Assembly: GCA_017439305.1 (NCBI GenBank)
Contig: JAFSJK010000034.1
Span: forward strand, 41,175-105,174
Length of the DNA stretch: 64,000 nucleotides
From: Bacteroidales bacterium
Lineage (GTDB): Bacteria > Bacteroidota > Bacteroidia > Bacteroidales > UBA932
Reading direction: 5' to 3'
This document shows positions 56,182 through 64,000 of this stretch, piece by piece. How positions within the stretch are numbered: position 1 is the first letter of the stretch; each line of letters starts with the position of its first letter. A program made the position numbers and the translations under genes. The notes under the pieces were generated by a model that saw nothing but the letters and a program-made list of their open reading frames with translations, made no database searches and was not told where the DNA came from.

Positions 56182-59121
56182 CTACTTTTCCGGGAAGGAA
56201 CTGGGAGAAACCCCGAAGTCCTTCGTGAAGCAACGGCTGAAATACTTGGGGTCGTTGAACCCGACCTCGTAAGCGATTTCGGAAATGTTCCGGTTTTTCG
56301 TCTCCCGGTTGTTGAGGAGCATCTCGCGGGCGACGGACAGGCGGTAGCTCCGGATGAACTGGCCGACACTTTGCCCGAAGGCATCCTGCACGCGTTTGTT
56401 GAGGAGCGTCTTGCTCATTCCCATGGCGGTACACAAGGCCGGGACATCCAGGTCGGGATCCTTGTACATCGACCGGACCGTCTCGATGAGCTTCGTCGCG
56501 AACGGGTCTTCCTGTTGGGGCTCCTGGGCCGAAAGAAGCCGATGTCCTGCCAGTTCCTCGTTCTGGCGCCGGAGAACCTGGTTCTGGCGGTCCAACTCCT
56601 CCGCCTTCCTTTCCACCAGTTTCTTCTGCTCCGAGATCTCCCGCGTCCGTTCGTCCACCGTCCGCTGGAGAAGTTCCTGCTGGCGGACGAGCGCCCGGGT
56701 CCGCCAGGTGCTGAATGCGTAGACAGTCGCGATGGCGAAACCAATACACAGGAGCAGGAACCACCACGTCTTGTAGTAATAGGGCTTCACCGTCACTTCC
56801 AGTTCGATAGACTCCTGGGCGGCTCCGGTTGGCGACTGGGCGCGGACCAGGAACCGGTAATGGCCGTGGGGGAGCGTAGAATAGGCAGCTTCGTGCCGGC
56901 CCGGAGGAAGCCGTTTCCAGCCGTTGTCGAACCCCTCCAACTGATATACATAGGTGGACAGGCGGTGGGCGGAAGGTCCCAGCTGCGCGAATTCAAAGAG
57001 GATGGACCGGTTGCGTTCGTGGAGACGCAGTTCCTTCAGGAAGGGGTCCCGGAAGTCCCGGTCGTCCACGGTGATACGGGTGAAGCGGAGCGGCCCTTCC
57101 GATGGACGGACGCCGGTTTTTGCGGGGTCTACGGCCGAAAGGCCTTCTGCCTGGCCGAAATAGAGCTGGCCGTCCGTGCCCCGGCAGGCATTGTTCCAAT
57201 GGAACCGGGTGCTGGCCAGTCCGTCTTCCCGATAGTAGGCCGAAATGACTCCACCGGCCGGATCCAGCCTGTTCAGTCCGTGTTCCGTACTGATCCAGAT
57301 GCACCCGGCCGTATCTTCGGCGAGCCCGCGGACCCGGTCGTTGGACAGGCCGTCCCGGGCGGAATAGCCGGTGAATGCGTATTCTCCTTTTTCATCCCGG
57401 ATGCCGTGATAGACTCCGTTTCCGTTACTGCCCAGCCAAAGCGATCCATCTGAAGCCTCGATGATGCAGCAGATCATCTCTTTCGCCCTGGTTTCCGGGG
57501 CATCCAGTTTATAACCAAATAGTTGCGACGGAAAATGCCCGTCCTGCGCACGTTTTTTCAAGTCGATTCGATAGACTCCCTCCCTACAACCGATCCACAA
57601 CTGTCCGGACGAGTCCAGGCAGGATCCGATGCATCCGCTGGCCTGTTCGGAAAGGGCGGGGCTCAGTTCGCGCGTGCGTAAATCATAGAAGAAGATTCCC
57701 CGGTTGGAGCCGATCCAGAGAAGGCTGTTCTCCGGGTCATAATCCAGGGACCCGATATAATCCAGCCGGGGATCCTGCGGGAGATGCTCGACAATCCGGT
57801 ATGGTTTCCGGAGTGTGACCAGGTCGATTCCGCCGCCCCAGGTTCCGACAGCCATCAATTCTTCAGGAACGAGGCAGAGGGCGCTGACGCTGTTGTGACA
57901 CAAACCTCCCCGTTCGTGCGTAATGTGGTCGAAATCACGGCTGCCGGGTTCCCGTACGCTCAGCCCGCCTTCCACCGTTCCGGCCCAGAGCCTTCCGTCC
58001 GCTTCCTGCAGGACGGCGTTCACCGCTCCGGACGCCAGGGAACGCGGATCCTTCGCGTCATGCTGGAAATTGGTGACTGCCAGTTTCTTGGGGGTGTAGA
58101 TCCGGATGCCTCCGGTCTCGGTCCCGACCAGGATCTGCTCCCCGTAAACCTTGATGCAGTTGACTACCTCTCCGCCCAGGCGTTCAAAGCTGTCGCTGAC
58201 GGAATTGTAGAGGTTGATACCGTGGAGCGAGGTGGCTGCCAGCTGCCCGGCCGGGGTCAGGGCAAGTCCGGTGATGAAGTTCTGGGTGAGTGACCTGGGA
58301 TCGGTGGCCGAATAGGTGTAGTGCTTCGATTCTCCGGTGGTCCGGTTCACCAGGTATAGGCCGTTTTCAGTGGAGACCCAGAGCTCCTGGCCCGAGGTTA
58401 GGAAATCGGACAGATAGGTTGTCTCCCCATAGCGGAAATCCGGGAGGATGGGCGCGGCATCCAGGACTCCGGCCCGCATTTCCCGGATCTTGTACAGGCG
58501 TCCCAGCAGGCCGACCCAGACCGTTCCGTCCCGGTCCACATCCTGGAATACGATATTCGTAGGGGACAGGCCTTCGTGCGTGTAGCGGAGGATGTCCTTG
58601 ATCCCTCCATCCGGGGTAAAGCGGACACAGGACAGGGTCGTTCCCGTCTTGTACCAGATGTTTCCCGCGGCGTCCAATGTCAAGTAGGAACAGAGCTGAC
58701 GGGCATCCTCTTCCAAGCCGAGGCCGGGCAGTTCCAAGCGTTCCAAGTCCTTCAGGTCCAACAGGTCCAGGCCTCCCTCGGAGGCAATCCACAGTCTTTG
58801 GAAACGGTCCTCGCAGACGTTCCGGATGAAGTTGCTCCTGAGAGGTTGCGGGGAGGTAGTACCGAAAGTCAGGAAATCATAGCCGTCGTATCGGCACAAT
58901 CCTCCTCCGGATGTGGCAAGCCACAAGAAGCCGGCGCTGTCCACGCAAACATCGTCGATATAGTCGCTGGGCAGGCCTTCCTCCATGGACAGGGTGGTCT
59001 GGAGATACTGCTGGCCAAAGGATTCCTGGGCGCGGGCCGTACCGGGACGGAAACCGAGCGACAGGAGGGTGCAGAGGAGTATGAATTTTACACCTGTAAA
59101 GAACAAATGTCCACCTTTCAT
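56182..59121 (-). CDS. Membrane-spanning propeller-AraC one-component regulator (no kinase or receiver)
   Basis: This 979-residue regulator resembles an HTCS whose phosphorelay is missing. It has a signal/anchor segment near residues 10-31, then a two-part periplasmic propeller ('SMEEGLPSDYIDDVCVDSAGFLWLATSGGG' split over the first blade, with later blades such as 'WVGLLGRLYKI' and 'WISTEHGLNRLDP'). A Y_Y_Y-like domain ('ERNRSILFEFAQLGPSAHRL' to 'LPHGYYRFLVRAQS'-like) and a transmembrane helix ('WWFLLLCIGFAIATVYAF') follow. A coiled coil (about 810-865) leads into a C-terminal AraC HTH ('LCTAMGMSKTLLNKRVQDAFG', 'ISEIAYEVGFNDPKYFSRCF'). No His-kinase boxes or receiver Asp are present. It lies directly upstream of the arabinan operon and is divergent from a GH51, its likely targets. 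Confidence 0.88.
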   Translation of the reverse strand: MKGGHLFFTGVKFILLCTLLSLGFRPGTARAQESFGQQYLQTTLSMEEGLPSDYIDDVCVDSAGFLWLATSGGGLCRYDGYDFLTFGTTSPQPLRSNFIRNVCEDRFQRLWIASEGGLDLLDLKDLERLELPGLGLEEDARQLCSYLTLDAAGNIWYKTGTTLSCVRFTPDGGIKDILRYTHEGLSPTNIVFQDVDRDGTVWVGLLGRLYKIREMRAGVLDAAPILPDFRYGETTYLSDFLTSGQELWVSTENGLYLVNRTTGESKHYTYSATDPRSLTQNFITGLALTPAGQLAATSLHGINLYNSVSDSFERLGGEVVNCIKVYGEQILVGTETGGIRIYTPKKLAVTNFQHDAKDPRSLASGAVNAVLQEADGRLWAGTVEGGLSVREPGSRDFDHITHERGGLCHNSVSALCLVPEELMAVGTWGGGIDLVTLRKPYRIVEHLPQDPRLDYIGSLDYDPENSLLWIGSNRGIFFYDLRTRELSPALSEQASGCIGSCLDSSGQLWIGCREGVYRIDLKKRAQDGHFPSQLFGYKLDAPETRAKEMICCIIEASDGSLWLGSNGNGVYHGIRDEKGEYAFTGYSARDGLSNDRVRGLAEDTAGCIWISTEHGLNRLDPAGGVISAYYREDGLASTRFHWNNACRGTDGQLYFGQAEGLSAVDPAKTGVRPSEGPLRFTRITVDDRDFRDPFLKELRLHERNRSILFEFAQLGPSAHRLSTYVYQLEGFDNGWKRLPPGRHEAAYSTLPHGHYRFLVRAQSPTGAAQESIELEVTVKPYYYKTWWFLLLCIGFAIATVYAFSTWRTRALVRQQELLQRTVDERTREISEQKKLVERKAEELDRQNQVLRRQNEELAGHRLLSAQEPQQEDPFATKLIETVRSMYKDPDLDVPALCTAMGMSKTLLNKRVQDAFGQSVGQFIRSYRLSVAREMLLNNRETKNRNISEIAYEVGFNDPKYFSRCFTKDFGVSPSSFPEK

Positions 59122-59181
59122 TGCTCAAACTTACTTATTTTTGCGTAAATTTGAAAATCAAAAGCTAACTAATCACATTTT
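59122..59181. promoter_or_regulatory. Compact divergent promoter, regulator / GH51
   Basis: Only 60 bases separate two divergent genes. On the plus strand TATTTTTG (59136-59143) fits the -7 element for the GH51 gene, giving a leader of about 30 bases. On the minus strand TAAGTTTG (59133-59126) also fits the element and lies just 4 bases before the regulator's ATG. If used, the regulator mRNA would have almost no leader, or translation would start at the in-frame GTG of codon 11. The two elements nearly overlap, so the promoters may compete. Confidence 0.5.
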
Positions 59182-61161
59182 ATGGTACGCAAACACGTTC
59201 TTCTGACGGCCGCTGCCGCGCTTCTTCTCGGAGTGGCTTCCTTCGCCCAGACCCACCGGATGGACATCGACCTCAAGAAGGTCGGCGCCCCCATCCAGCC
59301 CACCATGTACGGTATCTTCTTCGAGGACATCAATTTCGCGGCCGACGGCGGCCTGTACGCCGAGCTCGTGAAAAACCGTTCCTTCGAATTTCCCCAGGAC
59401 CCGCTCCAGGGCTGGAAGGCCTTCGGCAAGGTGGAAGTCCGGGAGGACGGCCCGTTCGAGCGTTGCCCGCACTATGTCCGCCTGGTCAATCCCGGCCATA
59501 AGGAAAAATGGACCGGCCTGGACAACGAAGGCTTCTTCGGCATCGGCGTGAAGGGGGGAGAGCAGTATCGCTTCACCGTCTGGGCCCGTGTTCCGGACGG
59601 AGGTAGTTCCGACCTTCGTCTCGAGCTGGTGAACACCGCCTCGATGGGGGAAAACCAGTTCTTCTGCCAGGAGCCCCTGCGGATTTCCGGCTCCGACTGG
59701 AAGCAGTATGAAGTGCTGATGACCCCGTCCCAGACCCTGGAGAAGGCGGTCCTCCGGATCTTCCTCGTCGGCCCGCGTACGACGGTCGACCTGGAGCATG
59801 TGTCCCTGTTCCCGGTCGATACCTGGATGGGTCACCGCAACGGTATGCGCAAGGACCTGGCCCAGGCCCTGGCGGACCTTAAGCCCGGCATTTTCCGCTT
59901 CCCCGGCGGCTGCATCGTGGAAGGAGCCGACCTGGCCACGCGTTATAACTGGAAGAACACCGTCGGCCCGGTGGAGAACCGTCCCATCAATGAGAACCGT
60001 TGGGAGTATACTTTCCCGCACCGGTTCTTCCCGGACTATTTCCAGAGCTACGGCCTCGGCTTCTTCGAGTTCTTCCAGCTCTCCGAAGAGATTGGCAGCG
60101 AGCCGCTTCCGATCCTCAGCTGCGGTCTGGCCTGCCAGTTCCAGAATGACGACCCGGCGGCGCACTGCCCGGTGGACGAACTCCAGCCGTTCATCCAGGA
60201 CGCCCTGGACCTGATCGAATTCGCCAACGGCCCCGTCACCTCCACGTGGGGGAAGGTCCGTGCCGAAATGGGCCACCCGGCCCCGTTCAACCTCAAGTTC
60301 ATCGGCATCGGCAACGAGCAGTGGGATTCCATTTATCCCGAGCATCTGGAGCCCTTCGTAAAAGCCATCCGCGCTGCATACCCGGACATCAAGATCGTCG
60401 GTACCAGCGGCCCCGATTCCGAGGGAAAGCAGTTCGATTACCTCTGGCCCGAGATGAAGCGTCTCGGCGCGGACCTCGTGGATGAACACTTCTATCGTCC
60501 TTACGACTGGTTCCTGGCCCAGGGCGCCCGTTATGACAATTACGACCGCAAGGGTCCGAAGGTCTTCGCCGGCGAGTATGCCTGCCACGCCAAGGGCCGG
60601 AAGTACAACCACTTCAAGGCTTCCCTGCTGGAAGCAGCCTTCATGACCACCATCGAGCGCAATGCCGACATCGTCCATATGGCCACCTATGCTCCGCTCT
60701 TCGCCCACATCGAGGGCTGGCAGTGGCGTCCGGACCTGATCTGGTACGACAACCTCCGCTCCATGCGTACCGCCAGCTGGCACGTCCAGCAGCTGTACGG
60801 CCAGTATAAGGGCCAGAATGCCTTGACACTCAAGATGAATGGTGTCAATGTCACCGGCGCCGCCGGTCAGGACGGCCTCTTCGCCAGTGCCGTGAAGGAT
60901 GGCGACAAGGTGTATGTGAAGGTGATCAACACTTCCGAGGAACCGCAGGAGGTAGAATTCGCTTTCGGAGGCCTCAAGAAGAAGGAGACCGTCAAGGCCG
61001 TCGAGTGCGTGAAGCTCCATTCCGACCTCCTCTACGAGGACAATACCCTGGACGTCCCTGACCGGATCACACCCATGAAGGCCGCCTTCACCGGCGAGGG
61101 CAAGACGATCTCCGCCACCGTGGATCCGCTCACATTCGCCATTTTCGTCCTGGAGAAATAA
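59182..61161 (+). CDS. GH51 alpha-L-arabinofuranosidase, long form with N-terminal CBM4-like domain
   Basis: An exported arabinofuranosidase (signal MVRKHVLLTAAAALLLGVASFA-Q). The barrel begins with 'MYGIFFEDINFAADGGLYAELVKNRSFEF', then is interrupted by a beta-sandwich of CBM4_9 type (about 75-215, 'YRFTVWARVPDGGSSDLRLEL'). The barrel resumes with 'GIFRFPGGCIVEGADLATRYNW', 'FIGIGNEQWDSIYPEH' (acid/base Glu), 'VDEHFY' and 'KVFAGEYACHA' (nucleophile Glu). A C-terminal beta domain ends 'LTFAIFVLEK'. The 659-residue layout is that of the longer GH51 group, different from the paralogue at 45305. It stands alone, divergent from the AraC-type regulator and terminated by a strong inverted repeat. 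Confidence 0.95.
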   Translation: MVRKHVLLTAAAALLLGVASFAQTHRMDIDLKKVGAPIQPTMYGIFFEDINFAADGGLYAELVKNRSFEFPQDPLQGWKAFGKVEVREDGPFERCPHYVRLVNPGHKEKWTGLDNEGFFGIGVKGGEQYRFTVWARVPDGGSSDLRLELVNTASMGENQFFCQEPLRISGSDWKQYEVLMTPSQTLEKAVLRIFLVGPRTTVDLEHVSLFPVDTWMGHRNGMRKDLAQALADLKPGIFRFPGGCIVEGADLATRYNWKNTVGPVENRPINENRWEYTFPHRFFPDYFQSYGLGFFEFFQLSEEIGSEPLPILSCGLACQFQNDDPAAHCPVDELQPFIQDALDLIEFANGPVTSTWGKVRAEMGHPAPFNLKFIGIGNEQWDSIYPEHLEPFVKAIRAAYPDIKIVGTSGPDSEGKQFDYLWPEMKRLGADLVDEHFYRPYDWFLAQGARYDNYDRKGPKVFAGEYACHAKGRKYNHFKASLLEAAFMTTIERNADIVHMATYAPLFAHIEGWQWRPDLIWYDNLRSMRTASWHVQQLYGQYKGQNALTLKMNGVNVTGAAGQDGLFASAVKDGDKVYVKVINTSEEPQEVEFAFGGLKKKETVKAVECVKLHSDLLYEDNTLDVPDRITPMKAAFTGEGKTISATVDPLTFAIFVLEK

Positions 61162-61174
61162 ATTCATTGATTGA

Positions 61175-61242
61175 CGGTAAAGCAGGACAGAGGCCTCGGG
61201 CGGCTTTTTTTCGGAGCCCGAGGCCTCTGTCCTGCTTTACCG
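61175..61242. terminator. Bidirectional terminator with 26-bp perfect inverted repeat
   Basis: The left arm 61175-61200 and right arm 61217-61242 are perfectly complementary over 26 bases. The 16-base loop contains a run of seven T. The element lies between the convergent GH51 (stop at 61161) and miaA (stop at 61246), so it can serve both. It also marks the boundary between the PUL super-locus and the housekeeping genes. Confidence 0.88.
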
Positions 61243-61245
61243 AAT

Positions 61246-62109
61246 CTAATCCGCGTCAATCCAGCGGATGGCGGGATCGCGGCGCCACCAGGTGAGCTGG
61301 CGCTTCGCGTAGTGACGGGTGTTGCGCTGGATCAGGCGGACGGTTTCTTCCAGGTCCTGCTTCCCGTCGAAATAGTCGAACATTTCCCGGTAGCCCACCG
61401 TCTGGAGGGCAGGGAGGTCGCGATAGGGGAGGAGGCTTCTGGCCTCCTCTTCCAGTCCTTCGTCCATCATGTTCAGGACGCGGGCGTTGATCCGCTCGTA
61501 GAGTTCTTCCCGTGGCCGCTGGAGACCTATTTTCTCGATGATGAAATCCCGCTCCTTGAAGCGGCGGGTCTTGAACGAGGAGAAAGGTGCGCCGGTGTAC
61601 AGGCATACCTCCAGGGCACGGATGACCCGCTGCCCGTTGGACAGGTCGATTTCCTCGCAGGTAACGGGGTCCAGTTCCCGGAGTTGGTCGGCAAGGACTT
61701 CCACGCCTTCGTCCCGGAGGCATTCCATCAGGTGCTCGCGGAGCATCATCGGCACTTCCGGGAAATCGTCCAGGCCGTAGCAGAGGGCGTCGATATACAT
61801 CATCGACCCGCCGGTAACCACCAGTGTCTCATGCCCTTCGGCAAACAGGCGGTCGATGAGTGCCAGCGCCTCGGCCTCATACATCCCGGCGGTATAATTC
61901 GCCGTGACGGAGTGGTCCCGGATGAAATGATGGGGCACCCGCGCGAGCTGTTCCTCCGACGGAACGGCCGTGCCGATGCGCATTTCCTTATATAGTTGGC
62001 GTGAATCGCAGGAGATGACGGGACTTCCGTACTCCAGCGCCCGTTCGATGCTGTAGTCCGTTTTTCCGACGGCAGTCGGTCCGAGGATCACCAGGAGCCG
62101 CCTGCCCAT
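61246..62109 (-). CDS. miaA: tRNA dimethylallyltransferase MiaA
   Basis: MiaA transfers a dimethylallyl group to N6 of A37 in tRNAs that read codons starting with U. The P-loop GPTAVGKT lies at residues 10-17, followed by 'SCDSRQLYKEMRIGTAVPS', 'HHFIRDH', 'VVTGGSMMYIDALCYGLDD', 'NGQRVIRALEVCLYTGAPFS' and 'LPALQTVGYREMFDYFDG'. The end 'QRNTRHYAKRQLTWWRRDP' is the usual tRNA-binding tail. At 287 residues it is slightly short but complete for Bacteroidota. Its start is 3 bases downstream of the stop of the next minus-strand gene, so the two are probably an operon. Confidence 0.96.
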   Translation of the reverse strand: MGRRLLVILGPTAVGKTDYSIERALEYGSPVISCDSRQLYKEMRIGTAVPSEEQLARVPHHFIRDHSVTANYTAGMYEAEALALIDRLFAEGHETLVVTGGSMMYIDALCYGLDDFPEVPMMLREHLMECLRDEGVEVLADQLRELDPVTCEEIDLSNGQRVIRALEVCLYTGAPFSSFKTRRFKERDFIIEKIGLQRPREELYERINARVLNMMDEGLEEEARSLLPYRDLPALQTVGYREMFDYFDGKQDLEETVRLIQRNTRHYAKRQLTWWRRDPAIRWIDAD

Positions 62110-62112
62110 CCG

Positions 62113-62679
62113 TCATTCGTTCTCGTCGTAGATTTCCTTCCCGTCCTCGTCGTCGTCCTCCTCTTCCTCCTCATCCTCAAGGTCTTCGTCATCCAGGTCC
62201 TCGTCGTCGAAATCCATCCCGCCCTTGCTTTCGCCGGGGAGGTGGCGCTGCTCGTCGGGAAGGTCCTCATAGGCGACATAACCGTTCTCGAACTCGATGG
62301 GGTTGGGGCCCTTGGTTTCCGCGAGGAGGGGGTAATCGGGACTCACGACGGCCCCTTCCAGTTCACCTTCCACGGTGATATTCACGCTCTTGCGGTTCGT
62401 GACGTCATAAAAGTAGACGAAACTGTCGGTGCCGGCCTTGACAGCCTTTTCCAGGGACACCTCGTCCACGGTGCCGCAGCCGAGGTCGAACAGGCCGTAA
62501 CGCCCTACGACGCCGCCCTCGAGGTCGAGGGCCTTGAACATGATGAGCTGGTCCTGCGGGAATTCCATATCGGCCCGCATCTGCTTATGGAGGGTGTACA
62601 GCGTCGTGGCGCCGTTCACGTGGTAGATTCGGAAAAAGCCCTTGATGCCGGTCAAGGTCACTCTGAGTCGGAATACCAT
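62113..62679 (-). CDS. pRiA4b ORF-3-like conserved protein with long acidic tail
   Basis: Residues 1-125 resemble the plasmid pRiA4b ORF-3-like family ('RLRVTLTGIKGFFRIYHVNG', 'LYTLHKQMRADMEFPQDQL', 'FYDVTNRKSVNITVEGEL'). This fold is widespread in Bacteroidota chromosomes, and its role is unclear. The C-terminal about 35 residues are almost pure Asp/Glu ('DEDLDDEDLEDEEEEEDDD'), probably disordered. No enzyme motif or signal peptide is seen, so a cytoplasmic location is likely. It precedes miaA by 3 bases. A link to tRNA modification is only suggested by the pairing. Confidence 0.75.
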   Translation of the reverse strand: MVFRLRVTLTGIKGFFRIYHVNGATTLYTLHKQMRADMEFPQDQLIMFKALDLEGGVVGRYGLFDLGCGTVDEVSLEKAVKAGTDSFVYFYDVTNRKSVNITVEGELEGAVVSPDYPLLAETKGPNPIEFENGYVAYEDLPDEQRHLPGESKGGMDFDDEDLDDEDLEDEEEEEDDDEDGKEIYDENE

Positions 62680-62772
62680 ATCAAATAGTCAGTCTTGGTT
62701 TCGGGTAGTCAAAGATACAATAAAAATCCGTCCCGATTGCAAAATTTCGCAAAAAACGCTACATTCGTAGAC

Positions 62773-63372
62773 GTGGATAATTTTGACGCATACCGGAGCA
62801 TCGCCGCCCGCAGTGAGGGACTTTTCAAGGACAACGGATCGCGGTTCATCGCCCTGGCCTATCCCGTCGAAACGGAGGAGGAGATCAAGGAAATCCTGAC
62901 GGCCTTGCGGAAGGAATATCATGATGCCCGGCACCACTGTTATGCGTATCGTCTTGGCTATCAGGGTGACCGCTTCCGCTCCAGCGACGACGGGGAACCG
63001 TCCGGATCGGCAGGGCGTCCCATCCTGGGCCAGATTGACTCGATGGGCCTGAGCGACATCCTGGTCGTGGTAGTACGGTACTTCGGGGGCATCAAGCTGG
63101 GTATTCCGGGACTCATCCGGGCGTACAAGACTTCCACGGCCGACGCCCTTTCCCGTGCGGAAGTGGTGGAAAAGGTTGCCGGCAAGCAGTTCCGGCTCAC
63201 CTTCGACTACCTGGCGATGAACGACGTGATGAAGGCCTTGAAGGAGATGGGGCTGCAGCCGTCCGGACAGGATTTCGGCCTGCAGTGCGCCCTGGACGTC
63301 CGCGTCCGGCTCGCTTTGGAGGAGGATTTCCGAAATAAGTTGGAAATAGTTGCTTTTATTGAGGAAAAATAG
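62773..63372 (+). CDS. YigZ/IMPACT-family protein (UPF0029), GTG start
   Basis: This cytoplasmic protein of about 199 residues belongs to the YigZ/IMPACT family, whose bacterial role is not well defined. GTG 62773 is chosen because family homology starts right there ('DNFDAYRSIAARSEGLFKDNGSRFIALAYPV'). There is no in-frame ATG upstream, only TTG codons at 62695 and 62737. Family motifs are 'ARHHCYAYRLG', 'SSDDGEPSGSAGRPIL' and 'VVVVRYFGGIKLGIPGLIRAYK'. The C-terminal ferredoxin-like domain ('FDYLAMNDVMKALKEMGLQP') is present. It is divergent from the acidic-tail gene and lies 56 bases before serC. Confidence 0.85.
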   Translation: MDNFDAYRSIAARSEGLFKDNGSRFIALAYPVETEEEIKEILTALRKEYHDARHHCYAYRLGYQGDRFRSSDDGEPSGSAGRPILGQIDSMGLSDILVVVVRYFGGIKLGIPGLIRAYKTSTADALSRAEVVEKVAGKQFRLTFDYLAMNDVMKALKEMGLQPSGQDFGLQCALDVRVRLALEEDFRNKLEIVAFIEEK

Positions 63373-63428
63373 GAAAATCAATAATAAATCATTAACTTTC
63401 GGAGTTGAATTGATAACAATTTAAAACA

Positions 63429-64000
63429 ATGAAAAAAGTCCACGTTTTCAATGCTGGCCCCTGCCTTCTGCCGCAGGTCGCCATCGACCATGCCATTGAG
63501 GCCCTGAAGGATTTCAGCGGTACCGGCATTTCCGTCCTTTCCATTTCCCACCGCACGAAGGAGTGGGACGCCGTCATGGATGAGTGCCGCGCCCTGTGGA
63601 AGGAGCTCCTCCATATCCCTGATACCCACGAGGTCGTCTTCCTCGGCGGCGGTGCCTCCCTCCAGTTCCTCTATGTCGCGATGAACTACCTGGAGAAGAA
63701 GGCCGCTTATCTGGATACCGGCGTCTGGGCCAGCAAGGCGCTCAAGGAAGCCAAGGGCATCGGCGACGCCTACGCCATCGCCAGCTCCAAGGACAAGAAC
63801 TACACCTATATCCCGAAGGGCTTCGAAGTCCCGGCGGACCTGGATTACCTGCACATCACCACCAACAATACCATCTACGGCACCGAAATCCACGAGGATC
63901 TCGACGTCCCGTGCCCGCTCATCGCCGACATGTCCTCCGACATCATGTCCCGCCCTGTGGACGTTTCCAAGTATGACCTCATCTACGGTGGCGCGCAGAA
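63429..64000 (+). CDS. serC: Phosphoserine aminotransferase SerC (5' part, cut by window edge)
   Basis: SerC makes 3-phosphoserine from 3-phosphohydroxypyruvate and glutamate, using PLP, in serine synthesis. ATG 63429 starts '[21 protein letters not shown]', which is the class-V aminotransferase opening. '[16 protein letters not shown]', '[20 protein letters not shown]', '[20 protein letters not shown]', '[20 protein letters not shown]' and 'YGGAQ' follow. The next codon, begun by the last two bases AA, would be the PLP-binding Lys. About 190 of roughly 355 residues are visible. An AT-rich 56-bp leader with TAACTTTC near 63392 may be its promoter. Confidence 0.95.
   Translation, partial: MKKVHVFNAGPCLLPQVAIDHAIEALKDFSGTGISVLSISHRTKEWDAVMDECRALWKELLHIPDTHEVVFLGGGASLQFLYVAMNYLEKKAAYLDTGVWASKALKEAKGIGDAYAIASSKDKNYTYIPKGFEVPADLDYLHITTNNTIYGTEIHEDLDVPCPLIADMSSDIMSRPVDVSKYDLIYGGAQ

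Overview
This is a GC-rich stretch of a Bacteroidota (Bacteroidales) chromosome. The signs are four SusC/SusD pairs, regulators with N-terminal propellers and AraC-type DNA-binding ends, TAnnTTTG promoter elements, few Shine-Dalgarno sites, and many lipoproteins and Sec-exported glycan-degrading enzymes. A gut or rumen member related to Prevotella or to GC-rich uncultured Bacteroidales would fit, but the genus is an inference. About 61 kb is a plant cell wall 'super-locus' of three adjacent polysaccharide utilisation loci (PULs); the last 3 kb is housekeeping.

PUL 1 (1-19.7 kb) attacks the xylan backbone. A divergent propeller regulator, cut by the window edge, faces a SusC-SusD-SusC-SusD-surface glycan-binding protein-GH10 row. 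This is the gene order of the xylan utilisation system (xusABCDE-xyn10C) of Prevotella and Bacteroides. The GH10 has CBM4-like modules inserted in its catalytic domain. A convergent GH67 alpha-glucuronidase and a GH9-type enzyme follow. The GH9 gene is separated from the next regulator by a striking 233-bp palindromic element.

PUL 2 (19.9-43.75 kb) looks built for heavily decorated arabinoxylan. A full hybrid two-component regulator is divergent from SusC-SusD. After a GC-rich hairpin come a CE6-like/CE1 fusion esterase, a CE1 esterase, two GH43s, an unrecognised secreted protein, another GH43, a BD-FAE-like feruloyl esterase, a DUF6057-like membrane protein, a propeller lipoprotein with a heme-binding CxxCH motif, and a double GH43-CBM6 protein. 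Many of these genes overlap or lie only a few bases apart, which suggests one transcript.

PUL 3 (43.75-61.2 kb) is arabinan or arabinose-side-chain directed. A minus-strand operon encodes a three-module surface glycan-binding lipoprotein, SusC, SusD, an endo-arabinanase-like GH43, a GH51 and a GH43_12-like enzyme. Upstream is a membrane regulator with the propeller and AraC ends but no kinase or receiver. It is divergent from a second, larger GH51. A 26-bp perfect inverted repeat ends the locus.

The right edge holds miaA, a pRiA4b-ORF3-like acidic protein, a YigZ/IMPACT-family protein with a non-ATG start, and the beginning of serC. No tRNA, rRNA, CRISPR array, transposase or integrase was seen.
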